Source: a virus. Taken from it: DNA of 64,000 nucleotides. This document shows positions 47,120 to 56,514 of the stretch, piece after piece (within the stretch, counting starts at the first letter, position 1; each line of letters opens with the position of its first letter). Below the pieces are notes generated by a model that was given only the letters and a program-made list of their open reading frames with translations, had not been told where the DNA came from and did no database searches. The stretch spans positions 41,275 through 105,274 of IMG/VR virus record IMGVR_UViG_3300001450_010303; one strand, 5' to 3'. A program made the translations under genes and the position numbers.

Positions 47120-50100
47120 ATGCCTGACCCCGAACTTTTCTTTCCGGCAGGCTCGGTTGCCCCGTCCGGACCACCACTGTACTCAACAGCGTATGAAATA
47201 GACGATTCGCATGTATATACTTTTGTTGGACATGGCAATGTGGAGGGCGACGGAAACTATTTAAGAGAAGAAATAGGGAATATTTGGTCTATCATCGACG
47301 GGAAAGAAGAAAACCAGTCACTCAACACTCGGGCACTTCCGTTATATAAGACTGAAAACTTAAACGGTATTGAAGTATTTCGTGCCAATAGTCGTTCAAG
47401 ATATATTAAAGCGGTGGAGATTAATCCTTGTACGGTTAGAGTTTTGGAACCCACGCTAGCGGTACCAAATTATTTAATACCCGTTAGATTGTATTCCGAA
47501 CTAAACTTACCTGGCGGCGACCTATTTTGGAATACTTTATTTAGAGGAGGCCAAATCGGAGAGGGCAATTATACATCTCTGCTTCCTTCTGATGCTGTTT
47601 ATTACAACACAATGTTTAAATATTCAATTCCATACACGATTCTGGAAATGAAAAAAACTGGGATAAGTTCAACCACCGCAGAACCAACAAATGTAGGATA
47701 TGAATATAATGCATATCTTCACAGATATGAATCATCAGTAAGCAATAAAAAATCAGAACTTCTTATTCCAAATTATTATATGTTTAAATACATAAAAGGG
47801 GCCAATGCTTCATATAAACAATATGCCACGTTAGAAAAAAAGGTTAGCTTAGATATTTTAAGAAATGATTTATTTAAAAACAGAACTCGTTCATTCTCTT
47901 ATTTAGAAAAAGATTTTTCAGGCTATAGTTTTTCTCCCACACTCGAAGATGAAGTTACTAATTCACAGAAAAACATACTGTTCGATGATAAATACTATGA
48001 GAAAGAAAGGTATGACACAACTCAGCCAATGCCACAGAACCTATTCCCATACGGAGTTAGAATCTCTATGCCGAATGATTCTGGAATAATAGAGAAAACT
48101 TCCAAGAGTAAGTATCGTATTAGAGATTCTATAATGAAGAACGATTTTTCGTCAAAGTTTTTGGAAATATTAAAAGATGTATATGACGAGAGTTTCCCGG
48201 ATATAGCTCCGGGCTACTTAGAATATACTGTACAAAAATCCTCATTAGCTAAATCATCGACGCCACGTACGGGCCCACAGAAGGTTGAGACCAACACAGT
48301 TAATAAGACACCTTATAAAACAATAGATTTTCTGGAGTTTTTAACACTTATATATAACAACTATTCTGCGTCTCTCAATGACGATTATTCCTTTGTGGGA
48401 AACGCCCGGGCTGCAGCCGCCGAAAGAAGCACGACATACTCGGCCACCGGATTTGACAGATATTTCAACAATAAGAATGTGATGGCAGTTCTAAATGATA
48501 CAATCAAATATTCTAAAACCATTCTAAATGCAGATGATCTAAAATACATGAACTTACAAAATGTGATTAATATACAGGAGAATCCTGTAGAGACTTTAGC
48601 TTATAGAATTGAAAAAGTCGCCGGCCAACAATCGGAGAATTCAACAAATAAAACAGTTCTACAAAACTTCTGGATGTTCAATTCTTCCCATATGAAAAAC
48701 TTGGATTTATTTGACACTCAGGTCAAATATGGCGAGAAATACACATACAATTGTTATGCATATGTTGTGGTTCCCTCCTATAGATATAAATATACGAATC
48801 TGAGGCTAACTAAACAAATAGCTAGAATAGATACAGATGGCGATGGAATCCCGGATCAATACTGCATGCAGTTTTATGATCCAGCAACAAATAACTACGC
48901 AGAACAACTATTCTATGATGGTGCGGGGATGGTTTCATCCGCGCCTGGTTCATCGATTGGGGCTGTAGATTTTGAATCCGGTCCAACTGGAATGATAACT
49001 TCACCCGAGTCTGCAATGCCAGTTAGTGATGGTGAGGGGGTCGACCCGTGGCCTCCGACCACGGTTGAACCGATGAGCTACCAGGGCCAAGACAAAGACG
49101 AAGAAAAAAAGAGGAAGCTAGAAGATACTCTTCAGGGTTCCTCCGATGGCCTGGGCGGCGGAGGCCACCATGCCGGCAGCGGACAGAATTGGAACCACGG
49201 AAGTTCGGGCGATCCGACTCATGATAACCCCCCCGCCGGCGGCCCGGGCTATGTTGAGGGCGCCGGAGGCGGCTATGCCAGTCCCACCACCGGGTGGCGG
49301 TTCGGCGCGATGGAGGATGAGGAAGGAGAAAGCATCGGCGGCGAAGGCATGGATGCAGATGTATTCGCAGAGTTAATGGATGTCATCAATAATCTCAATA
49401 CGGGGCTGAGTTCGGAAGACTTCGCCTCCTTTATGCAAGGCGCGACCTTTGGCGGCGGCGGCGGCGACGAAGATGGCCCGGGCCACGATTCAGGCGGCTC
49501 CGGCGACGGCGGCGGCAGCGAAAGCGAGTGGTACGAAGCCCCCGGGGCCGATGAAAACCTCGACGGCGTTCCAGATGACGAGCAAACACCTGCGCCGTAC
49601 GTCCGCAAGAACACCGGCGCCACATGGGGCATCGGCATCGCCGGCCTCCCGGGCAGCCACTTCAACGATGCGGCCACTTCAACGAGCGTCCCCTATAGTT
49701 TTACAGTTCCTGGTACCAACTGGACAGTCCCCGGCAATGGCGTCGCCGCCGTAGTCAAGGGGTCTTGGTTGAAAGCCGGAGACTGGACCGACGCCGACCA
49801 GGCCGCATACGATAAACGTTGGTGGGCTGCCCGGCAGGCCAATACCCCCGGCAACAAAGTCGAAGTAGCAAGTCCTTTCACGCAAGGAGGAGAATCCGGT
49901 GGCGGCTCAAGAAGCATTGTTAGAAGCACAACCACTCGACCAATAAGAGACCCGTATGGTAGCAGCCCTTACTCTAACGTCCAAGCCATGTCCAGTACTG
50001 GATATTCAGCCCCCGCGGGCACTACCGGCGGTAGCCCATATCCAGGGTCATCCATGCCCGGCGGCGGCCCCGCATTCTATGAGACCCCGGGCGCACCTCC

Positions 50101-51607
50101 TGATTACACTGCACCCGACCCTAGCACGTTTGGCCCGGGCACGACTTCCGGCGGCACAACCGGCACAATAACAGTGCCTTACTCCCCAGTTATGCCAGGA
50201 TTTACAGCAATCACAACCTGTAAAACATCAATATTGGCTACAAGAAATGCATATGCTACAAGCCAGCAAGACATGAGTGATAGTCCGCACGTGGCAGACT
50301 TCTACTTCCATGTAGAGCCGTGTTTTAAGGTTATAGAGATCCCCATGTTTTCAAAAACACAACAAGTTTTAGATCATCCCGGTAATGGAGCATCGATATA
50401 TCCATTTCAATACATAGATGATTCGCAGAGAGTAGGATTTGAAACATCATATGAGAGTCATGTGCCAAAAGAATTCCCGACAGTTATAACAGCCGAAGAT
50501 CAGGTTAAGAAAGACGACTACTTGTTCGCAAATAATTTGCTTTTAAAAGATATCATAAACGCAAAAACGATCTCGCGAGCAAGATATGTAGAAGTCTTTA
50601 GAACATCTGTCAAACCAACAAGTTACGGAGATTTTGAAGGAAATCTCTTAAGCACTCTCGATCTTAGAATAGAAGATACAGAGTACGTCTTTGCTGACAC
50701 AGTTTATGAATCGGAAATTGACACTAACAAAAAATATTACTATCTATTTAGATTCCTGAACGAACATATGATGATAAGCCACCCATCTGAAATAATGGAA
50801 TGTGAATTAGTTAATGATGGAGGATACAAATATGCTATTTTTGGCGTACTATATGAGCAGCATCTCCGCACCGCACCACCAAAGAACACAACAATCTCCA
50901 TGAAGAAACTTCTGCAGATACAACCTAATATGAGCCAAATTACACTTGACACAACCGACGTTGATTTTAATAAAAAAGCAGCCACTCAAATAAACAAAGT
51001 CAATGTTGGGGTTGCTAAAGAATTGATTTGGGGAAAACGATTTAAAATTAGAATGATTTCTAAGAAAACCGGAAAGAAAGTAGATCTGAATATTAAATTT
51101 AAAATGCAAGAAGACCCTGAAGCGCCCGTCAAGTCCGCCCCACCCGGAATGTCTGTGGCGCCAGAGCCATCGCCCGGAGCGCGCTGGGAGCACGAGACTG
51201 AGGTTACAGTGACAATAGAGGAAGAGGAAGAGTGGTGGGATGATTTGGGAGATACAGACGCTTACAGAGAAGGCACAGATGTACCAGAAGAAGGTTATGG
51301 TGGCGACGGCGCGCTATACCCACCGGTCACGATGGAGCCAGACCCGGTCTTGCCATGGCCAGATACCGACACAGATTATGGATTTTATGAAACCGGCCCC
51401 CCCGAAGGAATGTCCGGACCCTCGACTTATGATGGTTCAGGCGATGGCCCTTCCTTTTATGAAGCCGGCCCTTACACCGCCCCCTCGACTTATGATGGTT
51501 CAAGCGATGGCCCTTCCTTTTATGAAGTCGGCCCTTACACCGGCCCCGACGATACCTTCACAGGCGCCGAGATGACATATTACGAGTGGGATCATGACTG
51601 GGAATAA
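47120..51607 (+). CDS. Large virion protein (1495 aa) with calcium loops, Gly-rich insert and C-terminal repeats
   Basis: 1495 residues. Residues 1-560 are AT-rich and unassigned. DTDGDGIPD at 571-579 and DENLDGVPD from 811 match the DxDxDGxxD calcium loop. Between about 600 and 1020 lies a Gly/Pro/Ser-rich, GC-rich disordered region (GGGGHHAGSG-like strings). Residues 1020-1320 return to a folded, AT-rich style (YYYLFRFLNEHMM). The C-terminal tail carries two copies of a 21-residue repeat (STYDGS, PSFYE). The design suggests a structural protein with flexible, surface-exposed linkers. No enzymatic motif. Confidence 0.65.
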   Translation: MPDPELFFPAGSVAPSGPPLYSTAYEIDDSHVYTFVGHGNVEGDGNYLREEIGNIWSIIDGKEENQSLNTRALPLYKTENLNGIEVFRANSRSRYIKAVEINPCTVRVLEPTLAVPNYLIPVRLYSELNLPGGDLFWNTLFRGGQIGEGNYTSLLPSDAVYYNTMFKYSIPYTILEMKKTGISSTTAEPTNVGYEYNAYLHRYESSVSNKKSELLIPNYYMFKYIKGANASYKQYATLEKKVSLDILRNDLFKNRTRSFSYLEKDFSGYSFSPTLEDEVTNSQKNILFDDKYYEKERYDTTQPMPQNLFPYGVRISMPNDSGIIEKTSKSKYRIRDSIMKNDFSSKFLEILKDVYDESFPDIAPGYLEYTVQKSSLAKSSTPRTGPQKVETNTVNKTPYKTIDFLEFLTLIYNNYSASLNDDYSFVGNARAAAAERSTTYSATGFDRYFNNKNVMAVLNDTIKYSKTILNADDLKYMNLQNVINIQENPVETLAYRIEKVAGQQSENSTNKTVLQNFWMFNSSHMKNLDLFDTQVKYGEKYTYNCYAYVVVPSYRYKYTNLRLTKQIARIDTDGDGIPDQYCMQFYDPATNNYAEQLFYDGAGMVSSAPGSSIGAVDFESGPTGMITSPESAMPVSDGEGVDPWPPTTVEPMSYQGQDKDEEKKRKLEDTLQGSSDGLGGGGHHAGSGQNWNHGSSGDPTHDNPPAGGPGYVEGAGGGYASPTTGWRFGAMEDEEGESIGGEGMDADVFAELMDVINNLNTGLSSEDFASFMQGATFGGGGGDEDGPGHDSGGSGDGGGSESEWYEAPGADENLDGVPDDEQTPAPYVRKNTGATWGIGIAGLPGSHFNDAATSTSVPYSFTVPGTNWTVPGNGVAAVVKGSWLKAGDWTDADQAAYDKRWWAARQANTPGNKVEVASPFTQGGESGGGSRSIVRSTTTRPIRDPYGSSPYSNVQAMSSTGYSAPAGTTGGSPYPGSSMPGGGPAFYETPGAPPDYTAPDPSTFGPGTTSGGTTGTITVPYSPVMPGFTAITTCKTSILATRNAYATSQQDMSDSPHVADFYFHVEPCFKVIEIPMFSKTQQVLDHPGNGASIYPFQYIDDSQRVGFETSYESHVPKEFPTVITAEDQVKKDDYLFANNLLLKDIINAKTISRARYVEVFRTSVKPTSYGDFEGNLLSTLDLRIEDTEYVFADTVYESEIDTNKKYYYLFRFLNEHMMISHPSEIMECELVNDGGYKYAIFGVLYEQHLRTAPPKNTTISMKKLLQIQPNMSQITLDTTDVDFNKKAATQINKVNVGVAKELIWGKRFKIRMISKKTGKKVDLNIKFKMQEDPEAPVKSAPPGMSVAPEPSPGARWEHETEVTVTIEEEEEWWDDLGDTDAYREGTDVPEEGYGGDGALYPPVTMEPDPVLPWPDTDTDYGFYETGPPEGMSGPSTYDGSGDGPSFYEAGPYTAPSTYDGSSDGPSFYEVGPYTGPDDTFTGAEMTYYEWDHDWE
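51419..51547 (+). repeat. Tandem 63-bp repeat (21 residues), two copies
   Basis: Two almost identical 63-bp units offset from 51421 to 51484 encode STYDGSGDGPSFYEAGPYTA and STYDGSSDGPSFYEVGPYTG, each closed by a Pro. A degenerate half unit precedes them (GFYETGPPEGMSGP), and a related PAFYETPGAPP occurs near 50075. The near identity of the copies suggests recent duplication. Confidence 0.8.
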
Positions 51608-51633
51608 AAAAATAGTTAAACACGGATATTATT

Positions 51634-52644
51634 ATGGCTTTTAAAAAGACAAGCGGCACGATTGTTATTGACGCAACTTTAACCGAATTAGGTCGAGAAA
51701 AAATGGCTAAAGGAGAATTTTTAATTTCGAAATTCGCTTTAGGTGACGATGAAATTGACTATAGCCTATTTGATAAAATTATAAAACATGATGAGGACGG
51801 GATCCAAGCCACCAAGATAGCGGCAATGTTGGAAGCATATTCAAATAAAAATTCTAACATTACGTACGGTCCAACCACACATATAAGCCAAAATATACTG
51901 TATCTCCCAGAGCTTAAGGTTAATAATAGATTAAGTTTTTGTCCGGATATCTATCATGATGTTCATTATCTATCAGTTAATGATGAAACTTCCGAAAAGA
52001 TAAATCTGATCTTCGCAAATTCGTTTAAATACTTGGAATCAAGTACAACAGAAAAATCTAAACTAGTAATTGAGAGCGGCTTAAACACACCTGAAATTCG
52101 CCCAGAACTTAAAAATAGAGATAAGTATCTATTAAATTTAGGTTTGTTGGACCAATACTCATATGTCATGTGTGATGCTAGATTTATAGATTCTATGATG
52201 GCATCAGATAAAAGCAGTAAATTTCAAAATTTTCCAAACGGAGATTATAAAATTAATTTCGAGACACTGACGGCTGCCGCACCCACCTCACACAATAATG
52301 GTTTCAGATTTTATAGAACATATTTATGTAATATGATCCCTAATTTAATGACAGATTATGAATCTTTCACTTCCCCAGGCCTTGAATTTTCGAATATTCT
52401 CGGCCCGCGCGGCACCGTCATGGCCACAAACTATTCTGTCGTGTCAAGCCTTAGAACAAATTCCGATGGCGAAAGAGACAAAAGATGGACTAAATACGGC
52501 GAAATCGATCAAGTATTATTTAGCGAAGAATACGTAACACAATACAAGTTTGATTATATAGAAACAACTATATACATAGTAGGCGCAATCTCACATGCGT
52601 CAATTCAGGTACCTGTGAGATTATTAAGATATTCAGGAACTTAG
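51634..52644 (+). CDS. Virion structural protein, paralogue A of a tandem pair
   Basis: 336 residues. The start SGTIVIDATLTELGREKMAK with GEFLISKFALGDDEIDYSLF is nearly the same as in the next gene, and both end with a DYIETTIYIVGAIS-like strand. The middle differs. The N-terminal block is shared with the protein at 40356. Family unknown to me; a repeated tail or fibre component is likely from the location. Confidence 0.65.
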   Translation: MAFKKTSGTIVIDATLTELGREKMAKGEFLISKFALGDDEIDYSLFDKIIKHDEDGIQATKIAAMLEAYSNKNSNITYGPTTHISQNILYLPELKVNNRLSFCPDIYHDVHYLSVNDETSEKINLIFANSFKYLESSTTEKSKLVIESGLNTPEIRPELKNRDKYLLNLGLLDQYSYVMCDARFIDSMMASDKSSKFQNFPNGDYKINFETLTAAAPTSHNNGFRFYRTYLCNMIPNLMTDYESFTSPGLEFSNILGPRGTVMATNYSVVSSLRTNSDGERDKRWTKYGEIDQVLFSEEYVTQYKFDYIETTIYIVGAISHASIQVPVRLLRYSGT

Positions 52645-52646
52645 TA

Positions 52647-52675
52647 TTTAAAAAGTTTTATTATAGTGCTATAAT
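52647..52675 (+). promoter_or_regulatory. Possible promoter upstream of the paralogue B gene
   Basis: TGCTATAAT ends at 52675, an extended -10 with full TATAAT (52670-52675); 17 bp upstream TTTAAA (52647-52652) matches 4 of 6 of the -35 consensus. It lies in a 78-nt AT-rich gap before ATG 52723, which allows a leader of about 40 nt. It would let this gene be expressed apart from its upstream paralogue. Confidence 0.4.
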
Positions 52676-52722
52676 CTATTTAATAACAAAAACACTAATT
52701 ATTATAACAAAGAGGTAAATAA

Positions 52723-53715
52723 ATGGCTTTCTTAGACAATTCCGGAGACATCATTCTCGACGCCGTGCTCACAGAGATCGGCAGAAGAAAAATGGCTAAA
52801 GGAAACTTTTCAATTAAAATGTTTGCTCTTGGCGACGATGAAATCAACTATAAGTTGTATAACAAAAACCACCCGTCAGGTTCAGCTTACTATGATCTGG
52901 AGATATTACAAACTCCGATACTGGAGGCCTTCACAGAGACAAATGCTGGAATTAATTATGGCCTTTTGTCCCACGGTAACACCAACTTGATGTATATGCC
53001 GGTTATGAAAACAAACGAAAAAGTGCCAAACGCGGCTATCAAGAGTGAATCCGGTTTTTACTACTTGTCTGTTGCTGATGGAGTCACTGCAGACGCCATC
53101 ATTGCTGCCCTGGGAGGCTCCTGCGAAAACGCAGGTCAGTATGTACTTCAATCCGGAGCCCACACTGGAACAAAGATTATCTCCGAGATAGGATTAGATA
53201 CAAAAGAAATATCGGCCACAACGCAGAACAGAAATAATTATCTGGATTCTAACAACCTAACAGACACCGGAATATCTGTTTCGATTGACACGAGATTCTT
53301 ATCGAGCGTACTAGGGGCCGCTAGGGGAAGTATATTTAGTAATGGTGGCACTGAGGGCCGCGAAAAAATTCAAATTAACATGTCCCGCACCGCTGCCGGC
53401 CGAACGGATCGCAATCTTCCAAACCATAGGATAGCCACAGTGAAAGCAATTAGAAATCAAGTTGTGTTTAGACAGAACGACAACCGAGCAGACACGGCAA
53501 CATCAGTGATGAATGGCCCCCGCGCCAGCGCGACAGCATTAAACTTTGATGCTAAGAGCCTCACCAACGACGATTTTAGTCGACATGGTAAAACTTCACA
53601 AGACCTGTTTGGAGATGGTAACACATATGATTATATCGATACAACAGTGTATGTTTCCGGAGTGTCCTCGGGCGCAACCCAACAAATTAGTTTAAGGTTA
53701 ATTAAAAAAGCATAA
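52723..53715 (+). CDS. Virion structural protein, paralogue B of a tandem pair
   Basis: 330 residues with GAGGT ahead of the ATG. SGDIILDAVLTEIGRRKMAK plus GNFSIKMFALGDDEINYKLY aligns with paralogue A, as do ISEIGLDTKEI/VIESGLNTPEI and the C-terminal DYIDTTVYVSGVSSG...LRLIKK. The central part carries a Gly/Arg-rich loop (GGTEGREKIQINMSRTAAGR). It arose by tandem duplication. It is preceded by its own candidate promoter. Confidence 0.65.
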   Translation: MAFLDNSGDIILDAVLTEIGRRKMAKGNFSIKMFALGDDEINYKLYNKNHPSGSAYYDLEILQTPILEAFTETNAGINYGLLSHGNTNLMYMPVMKTNEKVPNAAIKSESGFYYLSVADGVTADAIIAALGGSCENAGQYVLQSGAHTGTKIISEIGLDTKEISATTQNRNNYLDSNNLTDTGISVSIDTRFLSSVLGAARGSIFSNGGTEGREKIQINMSRTAAGRTDRNLPNHRIATVKAIRNQVVFRQNDNRADTATSVMNGPRASATALNFDAKSLTNDDFSRHGKTSQDLFGDGNTYDYIDTTVYVSGVSSGATQQISLRLIKKA

Positions 53716-53736
53716 TATGATAAATGGAGAAAAGAA

Positions 53737-54849
53737 ATGCCAATAAAAAGTTTTGAACCCCTAAATCCTAATACGGATATAACCACCACAAGAACCTTCT
53801 TGCATGAGGTGGTGCCGGTAACAGGTGCTATTGTTAGTGGAACATATGGTGTATTTACGACAGAAAACAATATTAAAAATTATACTCATGGCCAGTTTCA
53901 ATCTGTATATGACTATCCATATTTAAGTTCCTCAGCAAACCATATATTTGATATAACAATGGGCTACGACGAGAGTTCTGCGCTATCGCATTCTGCCTCA
54001 ACGCAAAACAGCAAAAAGATCAATATGTATAATCAATTCTCGCAGTTGTTATTGGGCTACACGGGTTCTGATAATACGGTCAGAGTGTTCGAAAGTGATC
54101 TGGTCTTAGACCTTACGGGTTCAATGAAAGAGGTGTATTTTGTTAACTTTTCTCGATTGCTCACCAAGGATCAAATCAAGAAAGGATCCGTAGAGATTAA
54201 ACTTGGCCGCGGCGCGATGCGCGGCACTGACGGTAATGCCGGCTGCGCATTTGTTGATACAGGCTCTAACTCGAAAGTAATAACCTTGACAGACGCCTCA
54301 GCTTCGGTGGATGATACCGGAACGTTTAACACTCTTGGGGGAGACTATGGTGTTTTGTATGACGCCGGCGGCGCTGGTGCGACAGACACAGGCATTGGAA
54401 AAGGAATCATATTCTACCAAGCCGGCGTCATGGTTTTGACGGCATCGATTTTCTCTTCTTCGAATGGGAATTTAGATGATTACTGGAAATACGAAGGCAA
54501 TTCATGGAGTGTAACACAATCCATGATGACCGGAGCAATCAGCGCTTCATGTGACGCTCTCAGGCAACGAATTCAAAGCGTCTCGTTTAATAACACAACC
54601 GAGATTAATTCAACAATCTACTTCTGCCGCGTACCACACAATAAATTCAACTACAGTACAAACCCAACGTATATAACCGGAAGCAAGTTGAGAGTTAAAA
54701 ACACTTCGGGAGATCCATCAGTCTCATATATAACAACAGTTGGTCTTTATAGCTCGAATAACGAGCTGTTAGCAGTAGCCAAACTTTCAGAGCCACTTAA
54801 GAAGACGCCGAGTAACGAGCTAACTCTTCGTGTTAGATTGGACTATTGA
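53737..54849 (+). CDS. Virion protein, member of a second paralogous pair
   Basis: 370 residues with GGAGAAAAG ahead of the ATG. The C-terminal 130 residues resemble those of the next protein: AGVMVLTASIFSS against EGLLLMTGSWDLS, NPTYITGSKLRV against NPTFIEYGQEQL, and VGLYSSNNELLAVAKLSEPL against VAVYDAAKNLIGVATLSSPV, both ending in RLDY/KLDL. The N-termini are unrelated, so the shared C-domain may be an attachment module. Function unknown. Confidence 0.6.
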   Translation: MPIKSFEPLNPNTDITTTRTFLHEVVPVTGAIVSGTYGVFTTENNIKNYTHGQFQSVYDYPYLSSSANHIFDITMGYDESSALSHSASTQNSKKINMYNQFSQLLLGYTGSDNTVRVFESDLVLDLTGSMKEVYFVNFSRLLTKDQIKKGSVEIKLGRGAMRGTDGNAGCAFVDTGSNSKVITLTDASASVDDTGTFNTLGGDYGVLYDAGGAGATDTGIGKGIIFYQAGVMVLTASIFSSSNGNLDDYWKYEGNSWSVTQSMMTGAISASCDALRQRIQSVSFNNTTEINSTIYFCRVPHNKFNYSTNPTYITGSKLRVKNTSGDPSVSYITTVGLYSSNNELLAVAKLSEPLKKTPSNELTLRVRLDY

Positions 54850-54873
54850 TTCCTTCTAAAAAGAGAAAATCAT

Positions 54874-56172
54874 ATGTTTAGAAAATTTGGCCCGAACGAT
54901 ATCATTCGAAATGCTTTGGTGGCTCACCCTAAGACCACATTTTTTATCTATGAATCGCGCGTGTATTATAACGATAAGCCAGTGCAATCTGGATCGTTTG
55001 GGCCCGAACGCTTAAGCTATTATGCCGTCGCTGGCGATACTAACGTTCAAATTGGTGTTGTAGCACCACTTGGAAATGTTAGTTTATACGAATATAACAT
55101 CGATCGTATTAAATCAATATCGCCCTCGGCACCGACGCTTAATCAGACCATATATCCGTATTTGACAAAAGATGGTTCAAAAGCTAGCTTCAAGACAGTA
55201 ATCAAGGCATCATCAATATATAACAATGAATTTGATTTTGGCGATACATTAGCTGGTATATATCCGATGACCGCCTCTATACGTAGAGATTATATAACGA
55301 CCCCACACGACAGCACCACAGGAGTTTATAACCAATATTTCGTGGCTTTAAAAAACAAATTAAATTTATATGGAGTTAGATCGCGACACTATAAAGTAAC
55401 TTCATCTTACGGAGATAAGAGCCAACAAACATTAAATCTTATTCATATTCCTTCTATCTTTTACGGCCAACGAATAAGGCCCGGAAGCTTATCGCTGAAG
55501 TGGTATTTTTCTGGTTCTCTTATAGGAGAGCTAAGAGACACTAAACAGAACGGAGAGCTAATTCAAGTTTCTGGTACCTACGATGGTGTCGGCGATGTTA
55601 ATGCGGCAAACATCGGAAATGTAGCAGGTGTGGCTTTATATGATGAGGGGCTGTTGCTGATGACAGGTTCGTGGGATCTTAGCAACGCCAATGTACATCT
55701 GAGAGCCGGAGATACAGCATCAAAGCCACAGTGGATTTATTGGGGTGCTGGTGCTCATGATGGAGTTAATGAGGGCACAGTAAATAGTGGTGGTGGAAGT
55801 ATTACATTTACGAATGCTGCGTTTGAATTATCGTTCGAAGGAACAACAAAAACACAAGTACTTACAATGTATGCTCATGCTGATAAAGGCAAAGTTAATT
55901 ACTCCAATAACCCAACGTTTATAGAATACGGTCAAGAACAACTACAACAAACTTCTTCACACGTATATGAGGAGAACTCAAAGAGGTTAATCAAGAATAC
56001 AGTTAGTTCTAGCTACAGTAGTTATAGCGCCTCTTTTAAGAGACAAGTGTATATATCCAAAGTAGCGGTATATGACGCTGCTAAAAATTTAATAGGTGTT
56101 GCTACATTATCCAGTCCGGTCCTTAAAGAAGAAGAGCAAGACTATACATTTAAAATAAAATTGGATCTGTAA
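54874..56172 (+). CDS. Virion protein, second member of the pair
   Basis: 432 residues with AAAGAGAAAA ahead of the ATG. The N-terminus (FRKFGPNDIIRNALVAHPK) is unique, the middle contains TLNLIHIPSIFYGQRIRPGS, SLKWYFSG strands, and the C-terminal domain is shared with the protein at 53737. It is the last gene of the virion block. Its stop overlaps the next ATG by 1 nt. No enzymatic motif. Confidence 0.6.
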   Translation: MFRKFGPNDIIRNALVAHPKTTFFIYESRVYYNDKPVQSGSFGPERLSYYAVAGDTNVQIGVVAPLGNVSLYEYNIDRIKSISPSAPTLNQTIYPYLTKDGSKASFKTVIKASSIYNNEFDFGDTLAGIYPMTASIRRDYITTPHDSTTGVYNQYFVALKNKLNLYGVRSRHYKVTSSYGDKSQQTLNLIHIPSIFYGQRIRPGSLSLKWYFSGSLIGELRDTKQNGELIQVSGTYDGVGDVNAANIGNVAGVALYDEGLLLMTGSWDLSNANVHLRAGDTASKPQWIYWGAGAHDGVNEGTVNSGGGSITFTNAAFELSFEGTTKTQVLTMYAHADKGKVNYSNNPTFIEYGQEQLQQTSSHVYEENSKRLIKNTVSSSYSSYSASFKRQVYISKVAVYDAAKNLIGVATLSSPVLKEEEQDYTFKIKLDL

Positions 56173-56513
56173 TGAATCCAATAGTGCTGGTTACACCCCG
56201 CCTAACAAGGCTCTTATCATTTGTTATCGATATAAGAGCAATAACGCTGTTCCCTTTCATTCTGTGTAGTGAGAAGTTATCAGATGAAATTTTAAATCAC
56301 GAAACAATACATATCGCTCAACAAAAAGAACTATTTGTGGTATTCTTTTATATGTTGTATGTTTGGGATTATTTAAAAGGTCTAATTAGGTTTCGAGATA
56401 AAGAACTTGCATATAGAAATATCAGGTTCGAACAAGAAGCGTACGCACAAATGCACAATAAAAAATATTTACAAAACAGAAGCCGCCATAGTTGGCGTAA
56501 ATATAAGGCGTAA
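56172..56513 (+). CDS. Small HExxH-motif protein (putative metallopeptidase-like)
   Basis: 113 residues. NHETIHIAQQKEL contains HExxH (H43, E44, H47), with FEQEAYA (E87/E89) some 40 residues on as a possible third ligand. A hydrophobic segment (FVVFFYMLYVWDYL) sits between and may associate with membrane. The layout resembles small uncharacterised Bacteroidetes-type proteins with NHExIHxxQQ and AYRNIxFExEAY. Whether it is an active protease is unknown. Confidence 0.6.
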   Translation: MNPIVLVTPRLTRLLSFVIDIRAITLFPFILCSEKLSDEILNHETIHIAQQKELFVVFFYMLYVWDYLKGLIRFRDKELAYRNIRFEQEAYAQMHNKKYLQNRSRHSWRKYKA

Positions 56514-56514
56514 A

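Noticed and set aside
49273-49754. Several open frames on both strands over the Gly-rich insert
   Set aside because: Low-complexity GGC/GCC-rich DNA lacks stop codons in all frames. Only the main frame is continuous with folded flanking domains.
51419-51547. CRISPR-like repeat
   Set aside because: The two 63-bp copies are contiguous without spacers and are in-frame coding repeats.
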